A stretch of 37,430 nucleotides of DNA, from assembly GCF_017873235.1 (NCBI RefSeq), contig NZ_JAGGJZ010000012.1:1-37430 (forward strand). Reading direction: 5' to 3'. Position numbers and translations under genes: made by a program. Positions 19,933-27,895 of the stretch are shown one piece after another. The first letter of the stretch is position 1. Each line of letters begins with the position of its first letter. The notes beneath the pieces are model-generated. The model worked only from the letters and a program-made list of their open reading frames with translations. It searched no databases and was not told where the DNA came from. Source of the stretch: Clostridium moniliforme. Its GTDB lineage: Bacteria > Bacillota > Clostridia > Clostridiales > Clostridiaceae.

Positions 19933-20511
19933 TTATATATCAATATATTTGGATTTATTGCTGTTTGTTAGTAATTTATTAATACAATAAATTATACCAC
20001 TAGCTATATTTTCAGCTAATGAATTTACTAAATATAATCTAGTATTTTGTAATACTACAAATTCAAAATTATTTGATTTTATATTAACTACTCCGGTTAT
20101 ACTTAAATTACCTACAGGAGGTAAATTTTTATTAAGTGCTAATCCTGGTATTAAGGGTTTATGCTTTATAAAGATTTTCCCAACATTTTTTAAAGAACCT
20201 AGAGATGCATCTATTGCTATAATATAAGGATTATTAAAATTATTATTTATTTTATTTATAGTTTTATTAAGATTTTGGGAATGTATTGGATTATATAATG
20301 AACCATAAATAAATATTCTTTCATTACTAAATTGTTTTATATTATAACCAACTATAGGACCTAAAGAATCACCAGTTGACCTATCAGAACCAATACATAA
20401 AAAAATAATCTCTCTATTACAATCTATTTTACTTAATATATCATAAAGATACTTTCCAATTTGAACAGATGAATTTGTATTAACTCCATAAACAGAAAAA
20501 GAATTATCCAT
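19933..20511 (-). CDS. yyaC: Spore protein YyaC (DUF1256, GPR-like fold)
   Basis: This 192-aa protein has the YyaC pattern: FLCIGSDRSTGDSLGPIVG near 38-56, then IIAIDASLG and the LPPVGNLSITGVVN segment. YyaC is restricted to spore formers and related in fold to the germination protease GPR; its biochemical role is unclear. The ATG lies 8 nt after a GGGAGG ribosome site that forms one arm of the terminator hairpin upstream. A sigma-F-like promoter lies in the same hairpin (see findings). It runs against the replication direction. Confidence 0.88.
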   Translation of the reverse strand: MDNSFSVYGVNTNSSVQIGKYLYDILSKIDCNREIIFLCIGSDRSTGDSLGPIVGYNIKQFSNERIFIYGSLYNPIHSQNLNKTINKINNNFNNPYIIAIDASLGSLKNVGKIFIKHKPLIPGLALNKNLPPVGNLSITGVVNIKSNNFEFVVLQNTRLYLVNSLAENIASGIIYCINKLLTNSNKSKYIDI

Positions 20512-20512
20512 T

Positions 20513-20554
20513 AAAAAAACCTCCCTTTATAGAAATTATTTCCATAAAGGGAGG
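20513..20554 (-). terminator. Terminator of the cysteine-desulfurase gene that also masks the yyaC ribosome site
   Basis: On the minus strand, an 11-bp perfect stem (20520-20530 with 20544-20554, 13-nt loop) is followed by TTTTTTT and then, one base later, the yyaC ATG. The downstream arm contains the yyaC GGGAGG. Read-through RNA would therefore have the ribosome site locked in the hairpin. Confidence 0.75.
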
Positions 20555-20563
20555 GATATATTC
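20534..20563 (-). promoter_or_regulatory. Candidate sigma-F-type promoter of yyaC
   Basis: On the minus strand, GGAAATAATT (20534-20543) fits the forespore -10 consensus GGnRAnAnTW at every position. GAATA (20559-20563) lies 15 bp upstream and matches four of five positions of GYWTA. The start site would fall in the downstream hairpin arm, giving an mRNA that cannot form the masking hairpin. This is based on motif fit only. Confidence 0.4.
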
Positions 20564-20573
20564 AAACGGTTTA

Positions 20574-21725
20574 TTATAATTCTTCACTAGCTTTTTTTAA
20601 TATTGATAATGCATAATCTATATCTTCTTCAGTATTAAAGTAAGAAATACTAAGTCTTACGGTGCCAGATGGAAAAGTTCCTATAGTTTCATGGCACATT
20701 GGAGCACAATGTAGTCCTGAACGATTACTTATACCATAGCTTTCAAGATAAAAAGATAATTCTGATGTATCTACACCTTTTAAATTAAATGATAAGGAAG
20801 TAGTAGCTTTATTTCCAGTTATATCCCCATATACATTATAATTTTTAATGTCTAGTAGACCGTTTAAAAGTTTTTTATAAAGTTTTGAGTTTTTTTCTTT
20901 TATATTTTGTATTCCAACTTTATTTATAAACTCTATAGAATTAGATAAACCAACAATACCAGGAATATTTAATGTTCCACTTTCAAATTTATCAGGCATA
21001 AAGTTTGGTTGATGTATTTCGTGAGAAAGACTTCCTGTTCCTCCTTGTAAAAGAGGTTTACAAATCTCATTTAAATCATCATCAATAATAAATCCACCAA
21101 TGCCTTGAGGACCAAGAAGACTTTTATGTCCAGTAAATGCTAATGCACTAGCATTTATCTCTTTAAAATCTATTGGAACAGTTCCTGCAGATTGAGCTGT
21201 ATCGACTATAAAAAAAATACCATGCTTCTTGCAAATTTCACCAACTTCTTTAATAGGCTGAATAGTACCAACTACATTAGAGGCATGAGTTATAACAACA
21301 AGCTTAGTATTACTTTTTATAAAATTTTCTATGTCATTAGGATTTATAAATCCATTAGAGCTTGCTTTAACAAAGTCAATTTCAATATTTAAATTTTCCT
21401 TGCACCATATTAATGGTCTTATAACTGAGTTATGCTCAATAGAAGATGTTATAACGTGATCTCCTGCTCTTAAGGATCCTTTTATAAGTGTATTTAATGA
21501 TGCAGTAATATTATTTGTAAATATTACATTTTCAATTTTGTCATAGTTAAAAAATTTAGCTATTCTTTCACGGGCTGTAAAAATTTCTCTATTACTTTCT
21601 AATGCATTTTGGTGGTTTGATCTATTTGCGTTACCACCTACATTTACTAAATAATTATAAATTGAGTCAGCAACAACCTTTGGTTTAGGAAAGGTTGTAC
21701 TTGCATTATCTAAATATACCTTCAT
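20574..21725 (-). CDS. Cysteine desulfurase-family aminotransferase (class V)
   Basis: This PLP enzyme is of the NifS/SufS fold, 383 aa. His98 (IEHNS), Asp175 (VDTAQS) and the PLP lysine Lys201 (FTGHKS) are in place. The catalytic loop reads RSGLHCAPMCHE with Cys340. The FPSGTVRLS end matches the sub-family often annotated as aminotransferase class V / cysteine desulfurase family, distinct from housekeeping IscS and SufS. It would release sulfur (or selenium) from cysteine (or selenocysteine). It follows the LysE-family gene by 13 bp, and a DUF3343 gene lies divergently beyond that. No iscU or sufB is adjacent, so the acceptor is unknown. Confidence 0.85.
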   Translation of the reverse strand: MKVYLDNASTTFPKPKVVADSIYNYLVNVGGNANRSNHQNALESNREIFTARERIAKFFNYDKIENVIFTNNITASLNTLIKGSLRAGDHVITSSIEHNSVIRPLIWCKENLNIEIDFVKASSNGFINPNDIENFIKSNTKLVVITHASNVVGTIQPIKEVGEICKKHGIFFIVDTAQSAGTVPIDFKEINASALAFTGHKSLLGPQGIGGFIIDDDLNEICKPLLQGGTGSLSHEIHQPNFMPDKFESGTLNIPGIVGLSNSIEFINKVGIQNIKEKNSKLYKKLLNGLLDIKNYNVYGDITGNKATTSLSFNLKGVDTSELSFYLESYGISNRSGLHCAPMCHETIGTFPSGTVRLSISYFNTEEDIDYALSILKKASEEL

Positions 21726-21738
21726 AATTCAACACCTC

Positions 21739-22371
21739 TCACCAAATTAATACATATAATCCGTAAATAAAGAAACATATTGCAATAATATATAAAACAA
21801 AGCTTAATAATTTTGATGTAAGAGCATTAACATCACCCTTTATTAATTTTAAGCCTTTTGAAGCAAATAAATTTAATATAGCTAACCAAGATAGACTTCC
21901 GATTAGCATACATAAAAAAGATGTATAAAAAAATGCAGTTCCATCTGATCTCCATATAGACATAACAGTTCCACTAAAAGCTAACCAAAAGGAAAATGTT
22001 ACGGGATTAATTAATGTAATTATAAAACCGGATACAAATCCTCCTGTTTTTGGATTATTTAAAAATCTTGAAGCTTTAGTATTACATTCTTTTTTTGAAT
22101 GTTTAGCAAAAAGAAATAATACTATACCAGATATGAGCCAAAAAACTCCTTTATATATATAATTTTGTTCTAGTATTTGTAGTAAACCTAAATTAATTAT
22201 AGTCAAATATGTATAATCAGCTAAAACAGCACCGATGGACACTTTAAATCCATGCCAGAAACCTTTACTTATAGAGCGGTTTATAGACTCTAATCCAGCT
22301 GGCCCTAGTGGAATTGAGGCTATAACACCTGTTAAAAAGCCTACAATTGGCGCTTTTAAAAATTGTACCAT
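21739..22371 (-). CDS. LysE/RhtB-family amino-acid exporter
   Basis: This is a 210-aa membrane protein with about six hydrophobic segments (near 8-26, 43-65, 74-90, 110-132, 145-170 and 186-209). The signature SIPLGPAGLESINRSISKG at the first loop fits the LysE/RhtB translocator family, which exports amino acids or small metabolites. The ATG follows AAGGAGA. It forms a probable operon with the downstream cysteine-desulfurase-family gene; export of cysteine or a related compound is a guess from context. Confidence 0.82.
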   Translation of the reverse strand: MVQFLKAPIVGFLTGVIASIPLGPAGLESINRSISKGFWHGFKVSIGAVLADYTYLTIINLGLLQILEQNYIYKGVFWLISGIVLFLFAKHSKKECNTKASRFLNNPKTGGFVSGFIITLINPVTFSFWLAFSGTVMSIWRSDGTAFFYTSFLCMLIGSLSWLAILNLFASKGLKLIKGDVNALTSKLLSFVLYIIAICFFIYGLYVLIW

Positions 22372-22538
22372 AATGATCTCCTTTGAATTAAATATAAATC
22401 TATATTATTTAATTATAAATCAAATTTAAATACAATTCATTAAATTTGACTAAAACATATTATATTTCTTTATAAAACTTATAAATTATATATAATATAG
22501 AATATAAGCAAAATTTTTAGAGAATAGGAGTGATAATT

Positions 22539-22775
22539 ATGAAATATTATATAATAGTTTTTAAAAATACTCATGATGCTATGGCTGGAGAAAAATTTCT
22601 TGGAGAAAAAGAATATAATTTTAGAATTATGCCAACTCCAACTTCTATAACAAAGAGTTGTGGAATTTGTATAAGAGTGGAAAGCGAAGAAGACATTAAT
22701 AAAATTAAAAAAGAAAATTTTGAATATAAAAATATATATTGTAAGCAAGATTGTGGGTATGAGGAAATTATTTAA
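22539..22775 (+). CDS. DUF3343 protein (putative Se/S carrier-like)
   Basis: This 78-aa protein starts MKYYIIVFKNTHDAMAGEK and carries the conserved PTPTSITKSCGICIRV, with the family cysteines. DUF3343 members have been linked to selenium or sulfur trafficking from genome context, and a cysteine-desulfurase-family gene lies nearby on the other strand. A GTG at 22530 is in frame, but the AGGAG at 22526-22530 serves the ATG at 22539. Two further cysteines near the end (KQDCGYEE and IYCKQ) may take part. Confidence 0.78.
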   Translation: MKYYIIVFKNTHDAMAGEKFLGEKEYNFRIMPTPTSITKSCGICIRVESEEDINKIKKENFEYKNIYCKQDCGYEEII

Positions 22776-22800
22776 CTAAAAAGGAGAGAATACATAATAC

Positions 22801-23703
22801 ATGAATTATTTACTAATTGATATATTTTCTATGAAGGAAGGAATAAAAATTGGACCTATAAAAATAACTGCTGAATCCATAGATTTTATAATAAAAAAGG
22901 GCTTTAAGGTTATTAGCGTTATTATTTTAATGTTTATAGCAATAAAGGTTGGAAATGTAGCTATTAAAAAGTTTGTTGATAGGCAAGTTAATAATCCTAA
23001 TTCTAAGCTCACAATGAATCCTCAAAAAGCTAAAACAATAGGAGCTGTATTACATAGTATACTTAAATATTCTGTATATTTTATAGGAATAGCTATAATA
23101 TTGTCAGATTTATTTAATGGAATTTCATTAACCTTTGCTAGCATAGGAGGTTTTGCAGTAGGTTTTGGAGCACAAAGTTTAGTACAGGATCTTATAAATG
23201 GATTTTTTATATTATTTGAAGATCAATATGGTGTTGGAGATTATGTAACAATAGGAAGTTTTGAAGGAATAATTGAAAGTATTGGAATAAGAACAACAAT
23301 AATTAAAGATTTTAATGGTGATATTCATTCAATTCCAAATGGAACAATTAAAGCAGTTACAAATCATTCAAGAAGTAATATAAGGTTTATTGTAGATGTA
23401 TCTATAGCTTATGAAGAAGATATAGATAATGCACTTGGAGTTATAGAGAGAACTTGTAAAGTTTTTGAAGAAGAACATAGGGAAGAAGTGGTTAACTCAA
23501 TAGAAATATGGGGAGTAACTGACCTTGGTGCATCAGGACTTAATATAAGAACGGTTGGATTTAGTACACCAATGTGCCAATGGTCAATGGAGAGAGCTCT
23601 TAGAAAGGCTATAAAAGAAGCTTTAGATAGTGCTGGAATAGAGATTCCTTATAATAAAACAGAAATAATAATAAAAAATAAAGGAGAGAAGGTTAATTGG
23701 TAG
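22801..23703 (+). CDS. MscS-family mechanosensitive channel
   Basis: This is a small-conductance mechanosensitive channel of the YkuT type, 300 aa. Transmembrane segments lie near 35-55, 85-105 and 108-140. The third is the Gly/Ala-rich pore helix (FASIGGFAVGFGAQSLVQD), followed by the beta-domain start DQYGVGDYVTIG and IPNGTI. It protects against hypo-osmotic shock. AAGGAGAG lies about 12 nt before the chosen ATG, slightly far. DUF951 overlaps its 3' end by 7 bp. Confidence 0.92.
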   Translation: MNYLLIDIFSMKEGIKIGPIKITAESIDFIIKKGFKVISVIILMFIAIKVGNVAIKKFVDRQVNNPNSKLTMNPQKAKTIGAVLHSILKYSVYFIGIAIILSDLFNGISLTFASIGGFAVGFGAQSLVQDLINGFFILFEDQYGVGDYVTIGSFEGIIESIGIRTTIIKDFNGDIHSIPNGTIKAVTNHSRSNIRFIVDVSIAYEEDIDNALGVIERTCKVFEEEHREEVVNSIEIWGVTDLGASGLNIRTVGFSTPMCQWSMERALRKAIKEALDSAGIEIPYNKTEIIIKNKGEKVNW

Positions 23704-23891
23704 AGAATTTTAATTTAGGTGATATAGTTGAAATGAAGAAACAACACCCTTGCGGAGAAAAAAATTTCGAAATAACAAGAATTGGTGCAGATATAAAAAT
23801 AAAATGTACAGGGTGTGGGAGAGTTATTATGATACCAAGGTCTAAATTTCAAAAAGGTGCAAAAAAAATAGTAAAAAAAGCAGAAAGTTAA
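23697..23891 (+). CDS. DUF951 small zinc-ribbon-like protein
   Basis: This 64-aa basic protein has the DUF951 pattern: LGDIVEMKKQHPCGEKNFE, then ITRIGADIKIKCTGCGR and a VMIPRSKF-type end. The cysteines (HPCG and CTGC) suggest a metal site. The start is TTG at 23697, overlapping the end of mscS by 7 bp, with AAGGAGAG about 10 nt upstream. Function is unknown; it is commonly found between an MscS gene and rpsF in clostridia. Confidence 0.85.
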   Translation: MVENFNLGDIVEMKKQHPCGEKNFEITRIGADIKIKCTGCGRVIMIPRSKFQKGAKKIVKKAES

Positions 23892-23900
23892 TAAAAATCC

Positions 23901-23929
23901 TTGAAAAATTAAATTTAAAATGTTAAAAT
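23901..23929 (+). promoter_or_regulatory. rpsF operon promoter
   Basis: TTGAAA (23901-23906) and TAAAAT (23924-23929) are separated by 17 bp. Transcription would begin near 23936, just before the structured leader. Confidence 0.65.
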
Positions 23930-23941
23930 TATAAATTGTAA

Positions 23942-23979
23942 TCCCTGCTGTGTAAAACACAGCCGTTAGTCCGAGGGGA
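23942..23979 (+). promoter_or_regulatory. S6:S18-type autoregulatory leader
   Basis: A GCTGTGT-AAA-ACACAGC hairpin (23947-23963) is followed by CCG, and a TCCC/GGGA outer stem (23942-23945 with 23976-23979) closes the structure beside the GGAGG ribosome site. A hairpin with a CCG in a bulge before rpsF is the known motif bound by the S6:S18 complex in many bacteria. Binding would hide the rpsF ribosome site and repress the operon. Confidence 0.6.
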
Positions 23980-23992
23980 GGAGGTGAAAATG

Positions 23993-24280
23993 ATGAGAAA
24001 GTACGAAACTATATTCATACAACACCCATCACTTGATGAAGAGGCTGTTAAAGCTAACATCGAAAAGTTTAAAGGTGTAATAGAAAATGGTGGAGGAACT
24101 GTAGAAAACGTTGATTTTTGGGGTAAGAGAAAGCTTGCTTACGAAATTTCAAAAGTTAACGAAGGATACTATACACTAGTAGACTTTACAGCAAACCCAG
24201 AATTACCAAGAGAATTAGAAAGAATATTCAGAATTACTGATGGTGTTATAAGACACATCGTAGTAAAGCAAGAAGCGTAA
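23993..24280 (+). CDS. rpsF: 30S ribosomal protein S6
   Basis: This is the small-subunit protein S6, which pairs with S18. MRKYETIFIQHP at the start and the FWGKRKLAYEISKVNEGYY block are diagnostic. Two adjacent ATGs (23990, 23993) and a GTG (23984) are in frame. The GTG lies inside the ribosome site, and 23993 gives the family-standard MRKYE with ideal 8-nt spacing from AGGAGG (95 aa). It heads rpsF-ssb-rpsR. Confidence 0.96.
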   Translation: MRKYETIFIQHPSLDEEAVKANIEKFKGVIENGGGTVENVDFWGKRKLAYEISKVNEGYYTLVDFTANPELPRELERIFRITDGVIRHIVVKQEA

Positions 24281-24296
24281 GAGAGGTGATATTGTA

Positions 24297-24740
24297 ATGA
24301 ACAAAGTTATACTTTTAGGTAGACTTACAAGAGATCCTGAATTAAGATTTGCAGCAGGAAGCGGTAACGCTGTTACTAGATTTTCAATTGCAGTCACAAG
24401 ACAATTCAAGAGAGATGAAGCTGATTTTATCAATTGCGTAGCTTTTGGAAAAACAGCTGAAACAATAGCACAATATCTTACAAAAGGTGGCCAAATTGCA
24501 ATCACTGGTAACATCAGAACAGGTAGTTATGATGCACAAGATGGTTCAAAGAGATACACTACTGATGTAGTAGTTGAAAGCTTTGAATTCGTAGGTGGCG
24601 GTAAAGGTAACAATAATACTGGATCATTTAATAATGATTTCGGTGGCAATAATTCTGATTATTCAAAACCATCAAATGATTCATTTGGAGGTTTTGACGA
24701 TGATATGACTCCAGTTGATGACGGAGACATGCCATTTTAG
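24297..24740 (+). CDS. ssb: Single-stranded DNA-binding protein
   Basis: This is SSB, 147 aa. The OB-fold covers about 1-105 ([18 protein letters not shown], then [19 protein letters not shown]). A Gly/Asn/Asp-rich flexible tail follows, with the conserved acidic tip ending DDGDMPF that binds partner proteins. It lies between rpsF and rpsR, the standard operon. GAGAGGTG is its ribosome site. Confidence 0.98.
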   Translation: MNKVILLGRLTRDPELRFAAGSGNAVTRFSIAVTRQFKRDEADFINCVAFGKTAETIAQYLTKGGQIAITGNIRTGSYDAQDGSKRYTTDVVVESFEFVGGGKGNNNTGSFNNDFGGNNSDYSKPSNDSFGGFDDDMTPVDDGDMPF

Positions 24741-24766
24741 TTTTTCAAGGTAAGGAGGGGAAAATA

Positions 24767-25015
24767 ATGAGAGAAAACAACAGAAGATCTGGCGGAAGAA
24801 TGAGAAGATCTAAGAGAAAAGTTTGTGCTTTTTGTGTTGAAAAGGCTGAATCAATAGACTACAAAGATGTAGCTAAGTTAAGAAAGTATGTTACTGAAAG
24901 AGGAAAGATACTTCCAAGAAGAATTTCAGGAACATGTGCTAAGCACCAAAGACAATTAACTGAATCAGTTAAGAGAGCTAGAAACATAGCATTATTACCA
25001 TTTACAACTGAGTAG
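24767..25015 (+). CDS. rpsR: 30S ribosomal protein S18
   Basis: This is S18, 82 aa, with the [14 protein letters not shown] start and the [19 protein letters not shown] core. Cysteines in CAFC and in TCAKH suggest the zinc-binding form. GGAGGGG precedes the ATG. It is the last gene of rpsF-ssb-rpsR and is followed by a strong terminator. Confidence 0.97.
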   Translation: MRENNRRSGGRMRRSKRKVCAFCVEKAESIDYKDVAKLRKYVTERGKILPRRISGTCAKHQRQLTESVKRARNIALLPFTTE

Positions 25016-25023
25016 TAATGATA

Positions 25024-25073
25024 AAGAGAGTAAAATAGAATTAATTTTCTATTTTACTCTCTTATTTTTTTGA
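25024..25073 (+). terminator. Terminator after rpsR
   Basis: A 17-bp stem (25024-25040 with 25047-25063) with a 6-nt loop is followed by a T-run (25065-25071). It ends the ribosomal operon. Confidence 0.93.
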
Positions 25074-25150
25074 AAAAACTTTCATTATCTTGCATTAGTA
25101 CTGGAAAAAAACTAAAATATACATACAAGGTTTTTTTAGGGGTGAGATTT

Positions 25151-25474
25151 ATGAAAAAACATGGGTTAAATATAATGGGAAATGTTAAAATTATTGAAAG
25201 TTTAAAGGCTCAATTACTTAGAGTAATTGGAGATTTTTATACTTTATTAACAAGAGGAAGTAATGTTGCAGAAGAGGCTATAGTTGATTGTATATCAGGT
25301 GCAATAATTATTTTATATGTATTAGGAGAAAAGCTTGGATATTCATTACCGGAAATAGATCATCAGATGAAAAAAAAACTTGATATTGGTATAAGAGCTG
25401 AAGATGAAGTTGAAAAAGAAGGAAAGAGCTTAAGTAAACTTAAAGAATATATTTCAGACAGAAGAGAACAATAA
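25151..25474 (+). CDS. MazG-like family protein
   Basis: This 107-aa helical protein has GNVKIIESLKAQLLRVIGDF, then AEEAIVDCISGAIIILYVLGEKLG and a charged C-terminus, and resembles the clostridial MazG-like family. True MazG enzymes hydrolyse nucleoside triphosphates; the EExxE-type metal site is not clear here, so activity is uncertain. The reading frame is open upstream to a TTG at 25070, but that lies in the rpsR terminator. The ATG at 25151 with GGGGTGA upstream is preferred. It is probably co-transcribed with gdpP, 19 bp downstream. Confidence 0.7.
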   Translation: MKKHGLNIMGNVKIIESLKAQLLRVIGDFYTLLTRGSNVAEEAIVDCISGAIIILYVLGEKLGYSLPEIDHQMKKKLDIGIRAEDEVEKEGKSLSKLKEYISDRREQ

Positions 25475-25493
25475 AAATAATTAGGAGGAGTTT

Positions 25494-27434
25494 ATGAAAT
25501 TTACTAAGTTATTACAGAAACTAATAAAGCCAATAGTGCTAATTTTATCTTCTGTAATATTCTTTTTATTAGGGTATAAACAAATTAGTTTATTAATTGT
25601 AATAATATATCTTATAGATAATTTTTATGAGTTAAATAATTATTGGAAAAAAGAAGATGATATGAATCAACTAACAAAGAACATAAACAAGACCATAGAA
25701 AAAAATGTTGCTAGCACATTGTTACCTATTGTATTGATAGATAAGGAAGGCAGTATAAAATGGCATAACGATATATTTAACGAATTAAAGCCTAGTAAAA
25801 GTTTTATAGGAGAAAATATATTAAGCATTGCAAGAGAACTTAATTTAAACAATATAATAAAGGCAGAATATGATTTACATCAAAGGTTAAAGCTAAATGG
25901 AAGGCTATATGATGTATATAGTACAAAGATTTTTAGAAATAAGGAAGAGTTATATTTAGTATATTTCAACGATATAAGTGAATTTATAGGTTTAGATACT
26001 ACAAAAGAAAGTATAATGCTTATAGAGATAGATAATTTTACTGAAGCATTAGATACAACAGATGATGTAGATAAACCTTTAGTAATTGCAGAAATAGATA
26101 GACAAATAAATTCGTATGCTTATGGATTAGAGGCTATGATAAAGAAGTATCAAAGAAATATGTATGTTGTATCTGTTCAAGATAAATATATAGATGAAGA
26201 GATAAATAATAATTTTAAAATTTTAGATAATATATCTAAAATAAATAAGGGAAATAAGTTAGATATAACATTAAGTATTGGTGTTGGTAGGGGTGGAATA
26301 TCACCTTTAGAAAATCATAATTATGCAGTTGTTGCAAAGGAACTTGCATTAGGAAGAGGCGGAGACCAAGTTGTTGTAAAAAGCAGTGATGGAGTTAAGA
26401 TTTTTGGTGGAAATACAAAAGAAGTAGAAAAAAGAACTAGAGTAAGAGCAAGGGTTGTTTCTCATGCTTTAAAAGAACTTATATATGAAAGTAATAAGGT
26501 ATTTATAATTGGTCATAAAAATCCTGATATGGATTGTTTTGGAGCAGCAGTTGGATTTGCAAGTGCAATAAAGCAATTAGGTAAATCTTGTAGCATTATA
26601 TTAGATAATGATATAGGAGCAATAGAATATTATTTAGGAGAATTGAAAAGTGATTCAAAATATGCTAATCTATTTGAAACATCAGAAGAAGCAATAAAAG
26701 AAATTGATGATGATTCTCTTTTAGTTATTGTGGATGTACACAATAAAAATTATGTTAATAACTTAAAAATTGTTGAAAGTTCAAAGAGAAAGGTAATAAT
26801 AGATCATCATAGGAGAAGTGCTGATATAATAGAAGATACATTGTTAAACTATATAGAAGTATATGCATCATCAACTTGTGAGATGATAACAGAAATAATA
26901 CAATACATGAATGATAAACCAAGTCTCACAAAGTTAGAGGCTGAAGGATTACTTGCAGGAATTTATATGGATACAAAGGGATTTTCATTAAAAACAGGTG
27001 TTAGAACCTTTGATGCTGCCTCTTTTTTAAAAAACATAGGTGCAGAAACTACAGAAGTTAAAAAGATGTTTACTGATAACTTAACAGATTTTATACAAAT
27101 TGCTGATATAATTAAATCAGCAAAGATTACAGACAAAATAGCAATTGCAACATGTCCAAGTAATGTAAGAGATACTGTTATTATTGCAAAATCAGCAGAT
27201 GAGTTATTAAATATCTCTGGTATCTTAGCAAGTTTTGTATTAGCTAATATTGATGGGGATACTTATATAAGTGCAAGGTCAATAGGAGATATTAATGTTC
27301 AAGTTGTACTAGAAGCACTAGGTGGTGGAGGACATATGAACATGGCAGGAGCTAAAGTATCAGATAAATCAATAGATGAAGTCTTAGTTGACTTAAAAGA
27401 TTCAATGAAAAAATATTTAAGGGTGGGTGACTAA
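25494..27434 (+). CDS. gdpP: Cyclic-di-AMP phosphodiesterase GdpP
   Basis: GdpP degrades c-di-AMP, the messenger controlling osmolyte and wall balance. Two N-terminal transmembrane helices (about 12-28 and 30-46) are followed by a PAS-like domain (about 75-160), a degenerate GGDEF domain (about 170-300, with GRGGDQ in place of GGDEF) and the DHH/DHHA1 module. Catalytic residues include His341, Asp345 and Asp347 (GHKNPDMD), Asp414 and DHH at 437-439. [10 protein letters not shown] near the C-terminus is the DHHA1 signature. At 646 aa it is full length. rplI starts 2 bp after its stop. Confidence 0.96.
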   Translation: MKFTKLLQKLIKPIVLILSSVIFFLLGYKQISLLIVIIYLIDNFYELNNYWKKEDDMNQLTKNINKTIEKNVASTLLPIVLIDKEGSIKWHNDIFNELKPSKSFIGENILSIARELNLNNIIKAEYDLHQRLKLNGRLYDVYSTKIFRNKEELYLVYFNDISEFIGLDTTKESIMLIEIDNFTEALDTTDDVDKPLVIAEIDRQINSYAYGLEAMIKKYQRNMYVVSVQDKYIDEEINNNFKILDNISKINKGNKLDITLSIGVGRGGISPLENHNYAVVAKELALGRGGDQVVVKSSDGVKIFGGNTKEVEKRTRVRARVVSHALKELIYESNKVFIIGHKNPDMDCFGAAVGFASAIKQLGKSCSIILDNDIGAIEYYLGELKSDSKYANLFETSEEAIKEIDDDSLLVIVDVHNKNYVNNLKIVESSKRKVIIDHHRRSADIIEDTLLNYIEVYASSTCEMITEIIQYMNDKPSLTKLEAEGLLAGIYMDTKGFSLKTGVRTFDAASFLKNIGAETTEVKKMFTDNLTDFIQIADIIKSAKITDKIAIATCPSNVRDTVIIAKSADELLNISGILASFVLANIDGDTYISARSIGDINVQVVLEALGGGGHMNMAGAKVSDKSIDEVLVDLKDSMKKYLRVGD

Positions 27435-27436
27435 TA

Positions 27437-27883
27437 ATGAAAGTAATTTTATTAAAGGATGTTAAAAAGTTAGGAAAAAAAGGTGATGTTATAAATGCAT
27501 CAGATGGATATGCAAGAAATTTTCTATTTCCAAAGGGGTTAGCAAAGGAAGCTACAGAAAATAATTTACATATTTTAAATAACCAAAAGGAAAACGAAAG
27601 AAAGCAAAAGTTAGCTGAATTAGAAGCAGCACAAAAGTTAGCTAGTGAATTAAAGGGAAAAGAAATAAAAATAGTAGGTAAGGCTGGAGATAATGGAAAA
27701 TTATTTGGAGCTATTACAAGCAAGGATGTTGCAAAAAAGATAAAAGAAACTTATAAAATAGATATTGATAAAAAGAAAATTGTAATGGAAACAATAAAAG
27801 TAGCTGGTGGATATGAAATAGAAGTTAAATTATATCCTGAAGTTTCAACAAAGATGAAAGTTATTATTGTTCCACAAGTATAA
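27437..27883 (+). CDS. rplI: 50S ribosomal protein L9
   Basis: This is L9, 148 aa. The N-terminal signature [21 protein letters not shown] is near 16-36, a long connecting helix rich in Lys and Glu covers about 45-75, and the C-terminal domain ends [14 protein letters not shown] then MKVIIVPQV. It follows gdpP by 2 bp and precedes the Lon-family gene by 12 bp, so the three are translated from one message. Confidence 0.97.
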   Translation: MKVILLKDVKKLGKKGDVINASDGYARNFLFPKGLAKEATENNLHILNNQKENERKQKLAELEAAQKLASELKGKEIKIVGKAGDNGKLFGAITSKDVAKKIKETYKIDIDKKKIVMETIKVAGGYEIEVKLYPEVSTKMKVIIVPQV

Positions 27884-27895
27884 GGAGGAAATGAT

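Noticed and set aside
22479..22748. 89-codon minus-strand frame opposite the DUF3343 gene
   Set aside because: Phe/Tyr-rich low-complexity translation with no ribosome site; the plus strand has a recognisable family protein.
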